Assembly (NCBI RefSeq): GCF_900005765.1
Contig: NW_021628673.1
Location: 1 to 48,831, forward strand
Direction of reading: 5' to 3'
Length of the DNA: 48,831 nt
Origin: Plasmodium relictum
Lineage: Eukaryota; Apicomplexa; Aconoidasida; Haemosporida; Plasmodiidae
Made by a program: the position numbers and the translations under genes. Shown here one piece after another: positions 33,601-43,556 of this stretch (positions are counted from its first letter, which is position 1; each line of letters starts with the position of its first letter). The notes under the pieces were generated by a model. It had not been told where the DNA came from. It made no database searches and was given only the letters and a program-made list of their open reading frames with translations.

Positions 33601-34930
33601 CTTCTTAAAAAATTGCTAGTAATATGCGAGAAGATAAAAATAATATTGTAAGAGACGTAGTGTAGAGAAATTATTTTCTTATGCATTACAGAACAAGAAT
33701 GTTATATATACCAAAAAAGGTTATAATCCATTTAATGAACTGGTTTCATTTTAGTAAACTTTTAGAATATTTTGAATCCAATAAAACATTAAAGAGAAAT
33801 AAACTATATTTTTGGTATCCTAATATTAGTAGTGATATTGAAGAAAATGTTACGAATTGTTTAGTTTTCTGGCTAATAGGTAGAAGTTCAAATATAATGA
33901 AAACTAATCATTATAAAAACCTAACTTATTTCATATTTTTTTACTAGATATTGTTGGATATAAAAAATGAAAATTGAAGAATATTTTATATATGTAGCAA
34001 TAAATCATTATTTACGTTTCATTCTGGATAGCCTTATTATGAGAGAGTCTACTGATAATGATGCATTTTTCATGATGAAACATAGCTAGGTTTTTATATT
34101 TAGGTTCCCAAGAAGTATTATAACGGATCATTGCTCTATTCCTATAATAAAAAAATTTAATACTAACACTCATTATTCTTATGGAAATGGTATTAACGAA
34201 AGTTCCCATAAAAGTCCTATTTATAAGTTTAAAATAATATATTTACTAAAGAGATAATTAGAAATACAATATTAATCTACAATAGTACATCTCATGGAGC
34301 CATAAGAGAAACACCTTATTTTTTTATGTTTAAATTGGGTTGTATATGCCCTGTTTTTTCAAGATTAGAACCTAAATTTATCTTAGAAATGACAGTGATT
34401 TATGTGAGTGATAGATGGAAGCAAGTGCATGTATATTTAAATGAACTCAAAGAAAGAAAAACAGTTGAAACTAAAGATATTAAAGTCATTAGTCTCATTT
34501 CATTTGAATTGTCTAAATACGAAAGAAATAAAATGAAGAATTAATTATAGAGGAAATAATCAGTGCAAACTATATGGATCTTTTCCATATAGAGAAACTA
34601 AAATTGAAGAAGTAAAATTAAAAGTAATTCTATATTAAAGATATAAAGAAATATAAATTATACTTACTAAGAATAAATTATTAAGCAATAAAATAAGGGG
34701 AAAATAAGAAACTCAGTTGATGAATACAATATAGGTTACTGAGGCAAATAAGGAAAGGCCAAAATTTATGTAGGAATAAAAACCTTAAAACTATGATATT
34801 TATGGAAGAAGTATTATTTCACCATATGATATAAATAATAATAAGAATAATAAAATAAATGAGGATAAACAAAAAGAGTTTTATATTATAAAACAGGGAA
34901 AAAATCAGAAGATAACACTATGTTTCCCTA
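33601..34930 (+). pseudogene. Retrotransposon integrase and tail, copy 4
   Basis: After TAG at 33663-33665 the open part 33681-33947 has the HHCC domain remains (LYFWYPNIS, VTNCLVF with the second Cys lost). LLDIVG near 33945, in a shifted frame, carries the first core Asp. VPRSIITDHC near 34107 carries the second. 34326-34544 (72 codons) is the integrase C-terminal domain region (VIYVSDRWKQVHVYLNEL). The tail NYDIYGRSIISPYDINNN near 34793 matches copy 2. Stops and shifts are frequent. Confidence 0.78.
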
Positions 34931-34942
34931 GGTGGTAAAGTA
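34931..34942 (+). promoter_or_regulatory. Polypurine tract of copy 4
   Basis: GGTGGTAAAGTA directly before the 3' LTR TG, in the same position and of the same composition as in copy 2 (AGTGGCGGAGTA). Confidence 0.75.
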
Positions 34943-35403
34943 TGGTAAATAAAAGAGTTCATTTTCTTTTTTTAGTTTTTAAAATAATGAAAACTATCAT
35001 ATAAATGTTATTATCCTATATGAAATACTAGAAAAATGAAAGTATAGAGATATGCATACTAGTATTTGTTTATCAATCTTTTATTATAGAGATAAATATG
35101 CAGAAAATATATCTGTACATATCTTTTTGTAGAAAAATATTCTTTATAAAAAAAAAAAAAAAATTATAAAATGTAGTAATTTTTTTAAAAAAAAAATTTT
35201 TTAATTTAATTTTTTTTTATATACAAAATTCTAGATTTTTATTCAGATTGTTTATTTTAAGTAAATAAACAAAAATTTATATAAAGTTCAAAAGAGTTAT
35301 AATAATCCGTTTTATAATAAATGTAGTATATACTTTATTGCATTCCCTTTATCAATTTGACTGTTTAAAATATTTAGAATTCAAATGGCCAATTAATAAA
35401 AGA
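34943..35403 (+). repeat. LTR-D, 3' LTR of copy 4 and probable 5' LTR of copy 5
   Basis: About 461 bases, from TGGTAAATAAAAGAG (34943) to about AATTAATAAAAGA (35403). It is preceded by the polypurine tract of copy 4. The text after it (TCATTAGGGCATAAGAG near 35442) resembles the leader after the 5' LTR of copy 4 (AATAGGGGCATAAAAAG near 30578), so it also stands in the 5' LTR position of copy 5. The long A/T tracts at 35148-35220 are an addition compared with the 5' LTR. Confidence 0.8.
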
Positions 35404-38242
35404 GTATTGATATTTGATAAAAACTGTAAAAAAGAAAATAGTCATTAGGGCATAAGAGTGTATCGCACAAATAAAAAAAGCAATGAAAAAATAGAAGTGA
35501 AATAATTTAATCTTTCAATAAGTGTCATTGTTGAGAAGAGGGTCATTTGTGGAGAAATTGTATAAATCGTTAAAAAGAATAATTGTAGTAGAATAGGTCA
35601 TTTGGCATGGATATGTTATCATATAGTCTTGAGACACAAAAATAATGACATCAATGGTAATATAATCAATAGAAACTATGACACTACTTTTAAATTGAAT
35701 AGAAATATCTCCAATATGCTAAAACTATATATAATTAAGAAATATGTAAATAGACAGAAAAATAATTGAAAAGAAGATAAAGCAAAAGTATCGTAATAAT
35801 AAACCAAAAGAAAGAGATGAGAAAATTGTTTGAAAAAGAAATAAAGTTGATGCATATATAAGTGAAGAGCCAGAAAAAGTCTTGAAATACAAATAAAATG
35901 CAAAGAAAATTGATGATAGTGAACTAGCTGTGATTAGAGTATAAAATGATGAAAATAACATATAATTATGTAAAATTTGGGGGAAAACAATGAAAATTAA
36001 AGAAAAAGGAATACGTGGGAGTATAAGAACATGATAGAAATTATGTACATTATCAGCACGCTCAGTAGGATAATTAAAAATTGATTTATTAATTTCTTGT
36101 TTAATTAGTTCGTTGAAGTATCAAATAAACAAATTAATAAAGAGCACGTATAACTAAATATATTGATCTTTAGTTCATATACTTATATATAGAAATATTT
36201 ATCATATATAGCATTTAAGTAGAATTAAGCAATTATGTATTACTTAGCAGGCACATTTTTATTTTGACAAATGTATACTTATTTACAAAGAATAAGTGTG
36301 TTCTTTTAATTCAGAAATACACACAAATAATTAAGTTATAACAAAAAACAAAATTAAATTATAAATGGTTCACTGTTATTTCAAAATATGCAAATCAAAC
36401 ATAAAAAAAAAGTTATACTTTCATTTATTAAAAGAAATAAAAGTTTTCTTATAGTTATTTTTCATACATTAATTTTTATATAAGTAAAAATTAATTCATT
36501 CTTCAATTCAAAAACTTAACAAAAAAAAAATGAAAAAAAGTAAAAAAAATATTTTCTTTTATATTTACAAAATATATATAGAATAAAATAAACAAAAAAA
36601 AAAAATATAGCTATTTATATATAAGTATATTTTTTTTTTAACTAGCTTCGGTGTTTGATTGACTTGTATTTTCCTGGTCACTAAGCTAACTTTATATATT
36701 ATAAAAGGTTAGAAACGTCCTTTATTAACTAAAAATAAAACCTGATTTAGAAATTACACCTATTAGAGCCCACATAATTTTTAATGATGGAAAGTTAGAA
36801 AATTTAAAATAGTTGTGATAAAAAGTGAAATACCTAACGTGCACACTAAAGCAAGATTCTCCACAATAAACCTAGGTAAATATCTCATATTACTTAATTT
36901 TGCTGTAATTAAATGAATAGGACTTAGTGTAAAGGATAAATATAAAAATAATGAGTATATAATGAAGGATAGATAAGAGAGCGAAGAAAATATAGAAATG
37001 CCCATTCTAGCAGTTATTCAAAATTTTATTGACAAAAGTGGCCTAATGTCTCAAAAGAATAAAGATGAGATAATGAAACTCTAAGATATGATTTAATACC
37101 GTTAAATAAAATGAAAGAAGTATCAAATAAAAATAAAGAGTCTATTAAAATACAAGGAAAACCACGAATATACAATCTCATAACTTTGAAGAAATGTTAG
37201 CTGAAACACATAAGAAAATAGATGAAATTGTAACAACGGAAGTCATAAATAGAATTGGTAGAGCAAAATAGACTCCTCGTATGGTCTTAGTTTGCAAAAA
37301 GGATTATCAATATAGAATAATAATATATTATAAATATTTTAATAAATATATATTTAAGCCATTTATTTGTTTTGCAACTTATAAAACATATATTTAAGAT
37401 ATTTCATGGAGTCAAATAGTTTTCAAAGGAAGATATGAACAACGTATTTTGGACCATCGGATTAGATGGAAATACTAGAGAGTATGTCGGATTTTTTGTA
37501 CCTGTAGGTGGAACATTTGTATTTAATGCATTTCCATTTGGAATAAAAACTATTCATACTCTATTTCAAGGAATAATGAAAAATGTTTTTATGGAGTTTA
37601 TCTAAGAAAATTGTATAGTTATTTATATTGATAATATCATTATTTTAAAAATAACCTTAATTAAGAGCATTAAAGTGTTAGGAAAAGTAATTTAGTTGCT
37701 TATCAGTAATAATTTAGAAATATAGAAAAGTATGTATTCTATAAAATGTCTATAAGTTATTTAGGTCAAGTAATATATCACAAAATAATTAGATCTTCAT
37801 TAGATAAAGCAACAACAATTATTTAGGTAGAACGACCTAAATCAAAGAAACAATTTTAATCATTTTTAACAGATTCTAATTATTACAGAAATTATAAAAA
37901 GAATTTTTCTCATTGAAGTTATAAACTAATTTCTTTGTTAGTTGAAAAAAAAAAGTCTGAATATATTGAGGAACACTCACAAATACTTAAAAAAAATTAA
38001 TGAAAGTGTCCGAAAAAACTTATTTGTCATTTTCTAAACTTTGAAAGACTTATATCATCTATATTGATATATCAGATTATATATGAACTGCATTAACTCT
38101 AATAGATAGTGAAAATGGTCATACTGATTTTATTCATTATGTATCTAAGAAATTAAATTATGTTAAACTAAAATGGGGTACAATTGAAGAACTATTTTCA
38201 ATAATCGTAATCGTGAAACATTCGATTATTACATTAGGGGAT
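35404..38242 (+). pseudogene. Retrotransposon copy 5: gag end, protease, RT, part of RNase H
   Basis: Most of gag is missing. NKCHCxEEGHLWRNC near 35538 is the first zinc knuckle with its His kept and the same C-X1-C spacing as copy 2 (x is a stop). CSRIGHLAWIC near 35585 is the second. The protease active-site area near 36010 is decayed. After solo LTR-A (36082-36731) the frame resumes with ITPIRAHIIFNDGKLENLK (protease flap). RT has FHGVK, stop TAG (37417-37419), FPFGIKTIH and IVIYIDNIIIL (YIDN, second box Asp lost). RNase H starts near 38040 and is cut in FDYYIRG at 38242 by reversed LTR-C. Integrase and 3' LTR are missing. Confidence 0.8.
36082..36731 (-). repeat. LTR-A solo LTR, TSD AAAAT
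   Basis: 650 bases, from TGATTTATTAATTTC (36082) to TTTATTAACTA (36731, last triplet CTA instead of CCA). Flanks AAAAT at 36077-36081 and 36732-36736 match; the duplication is low in complexity, so it is weaker evidence than the others. The interrupted protease text of copy 5 continues on both sides when compared with copy 2. Confidence 0.85.
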
Positions 38243-39159
38243 TGATTTGTTAATTGATTATTCAATGAATTTAATAAAAGTGATGAATATTCAACTTAAT
38301 AAAGAGCAAATTTTAGGACTTCTTTGTAATTTTGTATTAAAGTTTCTATATAACATAAAATTAATGAAATCACTTTTAAAAAACCCAAATCTATAATAAT
38401 TTAAATATAAATTCAATTGATGCAGTCCACTTGCACTAATTTTCTCCTCCATTTTCACGAAAAAAAAAATGTTTCTCCCTGGTTAATGAATAAATTCATT
38501 GCCCTTAATTAATATACAGTTCAATATTTATCTTATTAAAACTTATATATATATGTTCGTAATTAACTTCATAATACTAAACAATTATTTAAAACTTAAA
38601 TAATTATGTCTTATCTAGGAGTATATTGCATGCAAAAAGTTAAGTTGCTAGAACTTTGATCAACTTAGTGTGTAATAACTGTTTTTTTTTTTAAGACACA
38701 TATTGGTTATGATTATATTATGTTTTTTTTATTTTTTTTATTTGAAGTTTTCGTTACATGTTTTTTTTTGATGATAAATTTTTTTGGGAGAAAAATGAAA
38801 GAGGAAAGGATAGCAAGTGGGTTGCTTTTAATAAATTTTATTTAATTTATATAGACTTTCATTTTTTAAAGGTATTTTAATTAATTTTATATTATATAAA
38901 ATCTATAATACAAATTTATGAAGGTATCCTAAAAATTTGCTATCTATTAATTGGGTGTTCATTACTTTTATCTAAGTCTTTGAATATCCAATTAATAAAT
39001 CACTCCCAAACAAAAATTTAAAAAAAAAATTTGTTTGTTTTTTTTAAAAACATAAAAGAAAATATAAACGAAAAAAAAAAATAAAAAGACAATATAATTA
39101 TAATCTAAACGTATCTTAAAAAAAAACTTTTATTAGACACATTAAATTAGTCACAGTGT
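38243..39159 (-). repeat. LTR-C reversed, split by another LTR-C
   Basis: It begins TGATTTGTTAATTGATT at 38243 (family-C terminal palindrome to about 38310) and runs to 38479. It continues after the nested LTR-C at 39008 with AACAAAAATTT and the mark TAGACACATTAAATTAGTCA near 39135. The outer ~150 bases are missing because a forward LTR-C starts at 39160. Its inner end truncates RNase H of copy 5. Confidence 0.8.
38480..39002 (+). repeat. LTR-C solo LTR, TSD CTCCC (reference copy)
   Basis: 523 bases, from TGGTTAATGAATAAATTC (38480) to CAATTAATAAATCA (39002), flanked by CTCCC at 38475-38479 and 39003-39007. Because CTCCC is rare in this A/T-rich text, this is one of the strongest target duplications in the window. 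It lies inside a reversed LTR-C. Its terminal palindrome (38946-39002) has the family-C arms GTGTTCATTA / TGAATATCC. Confidence 0.93.
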
Positions 39160-39704
39160 GGTCAATTAATAAATCTATTGCCCTTAATTAATATGCATTT
39201 TAAACATTTAAAATTTAAATAATTATGTATCCTTTAGGAAAATATTGCATGCTAAAAAATTTTAGCTATTAGAACCTTGGCTAGCTTAGTGTGTCTAATT
39301 ATATTTTTTTTTAAGACACACCTCGGATATAATTATCTTATGTCTTTTTTTTTTATTTTTTTTTTTTTGCATGTTTTATTTTTTTATTTAATTTATATAT
39401 ATATTTTTTTTTTAAAAAAATTTTTTTTTATTATTTTTTTTTATTTTTGGGGATTTTTTTTTTTTGATAAAAAAGAAAGAGATTTTTGGGAAAAAAAAAT
39501 TTTGAATGGAAAAGATTAGCAAGTAGATTGCTTTTATTTTTTTTGAACTTTTATAGATTTTAAAAATCTTAGTGATTTAATTAATTTTGTATTATAAATA
39601 AAGTCTATAATACAAAATTATAAAGGAGTCCTAAAATTTGCTCTTTATTAACTTGGATATTCATTACTTTTATTCGAGTCTTTGAATATCCAATTAATAA
39701 ATCA
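39160..39704 (+). repeat. LTR-C forward copy, left arm of an inverted pair
   Basis: 545 bases, from TGGTCAATTAATAAATC (39160) to CAATTAATAAATCA (39704). The terminal palindrome is at 39641-39704. The poly-T middle at 39345-39450 is expanded. Flanks CAGTG and ATATT do not match. A reversed LTR-C without its own terminal palindrome follows immediately. Confidence 0.82.
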
Positions 39705-40160
39705 ATATTCTATATTTATAATACAAAATTAATTAAATCACTTTAAGAAAATAAAAGTCTATAAAATTTAAATAAAATAAAAGTAATCCAATTGCTATTC
39801 TTTTCTCTTTCAATGTTTCTCCATAAAAATTCATTCTCCAAAAAAAAAAAAAATAATAATAATAATAATAATAAAAAATATATTTTTTTTTTTGTAAATA
39901 AAAAAAATAAAAAAAAGAAGATATTATATAATCATAACCAAGATGTATCAAAAAAAAAAAATAGTAATGAGACACATTAAGTTGGCCAAGATTCTAGTAA
40001 CTTAAATTATTGCATGCAGTGTACTCCTAGATAAAGGAATAATTATTTAAGTTATAAATAATTGTTTAGTACTACGAAATTAACTACAAACATATATATA
40101 AGTTTTATTAAGATAAACATCAAAATGTACATTAAGGACAATTCATTTATTTATTGACCA
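39705..40160 (-). repeat. LTR-C reversed, right arm of an inverted pair
   Basis: It begins within family-C text (TTTATAATACAAAATTAATT at 39715), lacking the first ~100 bases including the terminal palindrome, and runs to TTTATTTATTGACCA at 40160. The mark GTTGGCCAAGATTCTAG at 39981 and TGCAGTGTACTCCTAG at 40014 match the reversed copy at 3100-3150. It contains a (AAT)n run at 39853-39876. Confidence 0.82.
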
Positions 40161-40169
40161 ATATGTAAT

Positions 40170-40241
40170 ATAAAAGTATATACACTAAAAATCAGTATAT
40201 ATAGTTACACATGCTCTTTATTAATTTTTTTGTTAAATAAT
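40170..40241 (+). repeat. LTR-A end fragment, cut in the palindrome
   Basis: ATCAGTATATATAGTTACAC then ATGCTCTTTATTAATTTTTT at 40210 is the last part of a forward LTR-A. It stops halfway through the terminal palindrome where the next LTR-A starts at 40242. Confidence 0.6.
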
Positions 40242-40838
40242 TGGTTAATAAAGGTTATTATTAACCTTTTTCAGTACAAAATGCTAGGTTACTGTACGTG
40301 TATCTACAAGTACCCATGCACTGACTAACAGAGAATATTATAATTATTGTAGTACACTAAGCTAGTTTATGTATGTGTATGTACAAACTAATTGTGTACT
40401 AACACTAATAAAAAAAAAAAAAATAGATATTTTTTTTTTTGTTTTTTATTTTTGTTTTAGAGATATTTAAAAAAAAAAAAAATAATTTTTTTTTTTTTGG
40501 TTTTTGTTTTTTCGTGTTTTAAGAAAATTTTTTGTTAATTATTAATTTAAATATCTTTTTAAAATTAAAAAGATAAGATTAATAATTTTTGTATAATCAA
40601 TGTTATATTTTAAAAATAACATTGAATAATGTAAAGATTTGACTTTATTAATTGTTATAGTTTGTATATACGTTTTTAATTAAAAGAATAAGTAATTCTT
40701 TATGATTAAAAACTCATTTATAACAATTAATAAGTCTATTAAAAGAGACAATAAAATTTTACTCAGTCATAAATGCTCTTTATTAATTTGTTTGTTTAAT
40801 ACTCTAGCAAAGTCATTAAACAAGCAATTAATAAATAA
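40242..40838 (+). repeat. LTR-A forward copy (subtype shared with 2475-3065)
   Basis: From TGGTTAATAAAGG (40242) to AATTAATAAATAA (about 40838). It holds two partly repeated head segments: TGTATCTACAAGTACCCATG near 40299 and GTACACTAAGCTAGTTTATG near 40352, the same doubled head found reversed at 2890-3060. Flanks do not give a clean duplication. Confidence 0.82.
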
Positions 40839-40841
40839 AGT

Positions 40842-41134
40842 ATTGAATAACCAAATTAGTAAAGAACATATAGAAATGTCTCTACTTATTTTAATTATTG
40901 CAAAAATATATTTATACTATTAATAGGAAAATTTTGAACATTGACTAATAAAAGCTATTATTATGTTTTTGTAGAATAAACATAGTTATATATAGGACTA
41001 AGGATATTTCCGTACTAATTCCAATAAAACACGTTCTTAACAATATTACATACTCTTAAAAATGTTTTAAACATATGTAACGTTAAAAAATTCATAAAAG
41101 GTGAATTATTTTATCATTTTCGAATGTCTAAAAT
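40842..41134 (-). repeat. LTR-B reversed fragment and spacer
   Basis: AAATTAGTAAAGAACATATA then GAAATGTCTCTACTTATTTT at 40872, followed by TTATTGCAAAAATATATTTA, is the reverse complement of the last ~110 bases of LTR-B (compare 19940-20020). The rest to 41134 is A/T-rich with no match. Confidence 0.6.
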
Positions 41135-41620
41135 TGGTTAATAAAAAAAAAATTGTTATTAACCTTTTGTAAAATAAAATGAGCTATCAGTCTGGAAAAT
41201 TGAGATCAGCCATGCACTGACGATAATTAAAAAAAAAAATACATATAAGGTAATTTTTTTTTGTTTATTTTATTTATACACATCTTCGTAATTAAAAAAA
41301 AAAAAATTAAATTATTTTTTTTTTTTATTGTCAGTTGGCATTTTGTTAGAACTAAAAAGAGAATTAGTTTTTATTTATATAAAAACTTAATATATAAAAA
41401 AGTATAATGTTTATGTTGTATTTAATGTATATATTTTTGAAATGGCATTTAATAAATCAGAGTTTAATTTTTGTTATTTATTATAAATTTTGTGTATGTT
41501 TTTAACTAAAAAGAATATATTTGTTCTTTGTAAATAAAAACATATTTATAAAAGTAAACATACATCTGTTGAACAATACAGAATTATTTTATTCAATTTA
41601 AATATTATACATTAAATTAT
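41135..41620 (+). repeat. LTR-A forward, left arm of a ~950-bp inverted repeat
   Basis: It starts TGGTTAATAAAAAAAA at 41135 with CAGCCATGCACTGACG near 41211 and runs through the GTATGTTTTTAACT/AAATAAAAACATA hairpin near 41490-41560. It stops near 41620 without its terminal palindrome, where the reversed LTR-A begins. Confidence 0.78.
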
Positions 41621-41943
41621 TCCATATTTCTTAGTAGAAACATATTTGCTTTTATTAATGTGTTCTTATTTACAAAGAATAAATATGCTTTTTTAGTTAA
41701 CAGCACACAAAATTTATAATAACAAAAATTAAAACTCTGATTTATTCAATGTTATTTTAAAATATACACATTGAATATAACATAAGCATTATACTTTTTC
41801 ATATATTAATTTTTGTATAAATAAAAACTAATTTTCTTTTCAATTCGAACAAACGTCAACTGACAAAAAAAAAAAAAAAAATAATTTAATTTTTTTCTTT
41901 TTAATTACAAAGATGTGTACAAATAAAATAAACAAAAAAAAAT

Positions 41944-41994
<51 letters not shown>

Positions 41995-42087
41995 AGCTGG
42001 CATTTAGTGCATGGATGACATATTTTTCTGACTGATAGCTCATCTTATTTTACAAAAGGTTAACAATAATTTTTTTTTTATTAGCCA
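41621..42087 (-). repeat. LTR-A reversed, right arm of the inverted repeat
   Basis: It starts near ATTATTCCATATTTCTTAG, lacks the terminal palindrome, and ends TTTTTATTAGCCA at 42087. An uninterrupted 45-base AT tract lies at 41947-41991 in its A/T-tract part. The two arms pair over most of ~450 bases. Flanks AAAAT and ATACT differ. Confidence 0.78.
41947..41991. repeat. (AT)n microsatellite inside LTR-A
   Basis: About 45 bases of uninterrupted AT at the position where other LTR-A copies have short TATATA runs, so it is an expansion of an LTR-borne tract. Confidence 0.95.
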
Positions 42088-42654
42088 ATACTCAGTATAA
42101 TAAAAAGGCATAAAGAAAAGAGTTTATGCTTATTAAAGTTATAAAAACAATTTATCATTTTTAAGCATTTAACTTTTCTGTTTGAAAAACTTCAATGAAT
42201 ATATGATTCTTTTCTATACATTTTTTTATTAGAATTAGTACACGAATAACTATCATACTAAAATGTGCATATCTATATTTAAAATATAAAAGGATAATAA
42301 TAATTTTTATTAACCAATCTTATATCATTAGAGTGTTTTAATATCAAAAATAAAAAGTTATATAGATAATTTTATAAGAAAATTTTATATATTTTTTTTC
42401 ATTCTTTATATCATTTTTTTAAATTTGATATATCTACACTAATGGAACTTTTATCCACATGAAAATTATATTCAGAATATTTAGTAATAACTATTATAAG
42501 GATAATATACTTTTTCTATTATTATTTTTATAAGTCAGATTAACTTTTTGAGTATGTATTAATTTTTATTTCTTATTTATTTTTTATGTTTTAAAAGGAA
42601 AAATAAATGAAGTAATTGGATTATAAAAACAATTTTTAATTTGAAAATGAACAA
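42088..42654. other. A/T-rich spacer with an LTR head remnant
   Basis: No gene. AAAAGGATAATAATAATTTT at 42289 followed by TATTAACCA at about 42310-42318 is a diverged outer end of a reversed LTR. The rest shows nothing recognisable. Confidence 0.4.
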
Positions 42655-43027
42655 GGAATTTTAAAACTTAATATATGAAAAAGTATAATGCTTATGTTGT
42701 ATTCAATGTGTATATTTTTGAAATGGCACTTAATAAATCAGAGTTTTATTTTTGTTATTTGTTATAAATTTTGCGTGTGCTTTTAAATAAAAGAATATAC
42801 TTATTCTTTGTAAGTAAAAATGAATTCATAAAAGTAAATATATATCTGTTAAGCAATACGGAATTATTTAATATTTAAATTAAATATTATACATTATAAA
42901 ATGTCAATATATATATAATAAAAATAAGTATATATAAAAAAAATCGTATATTTAGTTATACAAGCTCTTTATTAATTTGTTTGTTCAATACTCTAGTGAA
43001 GTCTTTTAACAGACAATTAATAAGTCA
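42655..43027 (+). repeat. LTR-A forward (head deleted), left arm of an inverted pair
   Basis: It begins inside the LTR near AACTTAATATATGAAAAAGT, lacking the first ~230 bases, and ends ACAATTAATAAGTCA at 43027 with a complete terminal palindrome (42966-43027). It is followed without spacer by a reversed LTR-A. Confidence 0.75.
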
Positions 43028-43427
43028 CATATATAACATTTAATTAAAATTAAGCAATTACGTATTTCTTAATAGACATATATTTATTTTAGCAAATGTA
43101 CACTTATTTACAAGGAACAAGTATACTCTTTTAATTTAGAAATGCACATAAATAATTAATTATAACAAATAACAAAATTAGATTCTAAGTTATTCACTAT
43201 TATTTTGAAATATACAAATCGAATATAACACAAACCTTATACTTTTTATTTATTAAAAGAAATAAAAAGTTTTCTTATAGTAATTTTTCATACATCAATT
43301 TTCATATAAGTAAAAATTAATTTTTTCTTCAATTCAAAAAACAACTAAAAATAATAATAATTAAAAAAAAAACTTTTCTTTTTTTTATATTTAAAAAAAA
43401 AAATATAGAATAAAAAAAAAAAAAAAA

Positions 43428-43494
<67 letters not shown>

Positions 43495-43556
43495 ATTTTA
43501 GTTTCAGTTTATATCTGATTTGCACTTTCTTAACTAGTAAGCTAATTTTATATATT
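43028..43556 (-). repeat. LTR-A reversed, right arm of an inverted pair
   Basis: It lacks its own terminal palindrome, starting near ATAACATTTAATTAAAATTA, and most resembles the subtype at 36082-36731 (AAGCAATTACGTATT near 43058, AAGTTTTCTTATAGT near 43267). A 62-base AT tract lies at 43430-43491. Its outer end is missing, replaced at 43557 by the next LTR. Confidence 0.75.
43430..43491. repeat. (AT)n microsatellite inside LTR-A
   Basis: About 62 bases of uninterrupted AT, the longest in the window, in the same LTR position as the tract at 41947. Confidence 0.95.

Larger units (their letters stand above)
30099..35403 (+). mobile_element. Ty3/gypsy LTR retrotransposon, copy 4 (full length, LTR-D type, dead)
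   Basis: The only copy with both LTRs near full length (30099-30551 and 34943-35403) and all domains between them (about 4.39 kb internal): gag, zinc knuckle, protease D-T-G, RT, RNase H, integrase, tail, polypurine tract. GTACT precedes it (30094-30098) and GTATT follows (35404-35408), possibly a target duplication with one change. Every domain has stops or shifts. The RT box is YIND and RNase H begins YTNAH, so catalytic Asp residues are lost in both. The LTRs differ at many positions, in keeping with an old insertion. Confidence 0.85.

Noticed and set aside
36781-37005. 74-codon minus-strand frame, plus 35676-35961 minus-strand frames
   Set aside because: Antisense shadows of decayed protease/gag of copy 5, which aligns on the plus strand with copy 2.
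39277-39519. 80-codon plus-strand frame, and similar Phe/Lys-rich frames at 2312-2521 and 39733-39980
   Set aside because: They run through poly-A/poly-T parts of LTR-C. The same hydrophobic text arises in each LTR copy without being conserved as protein.
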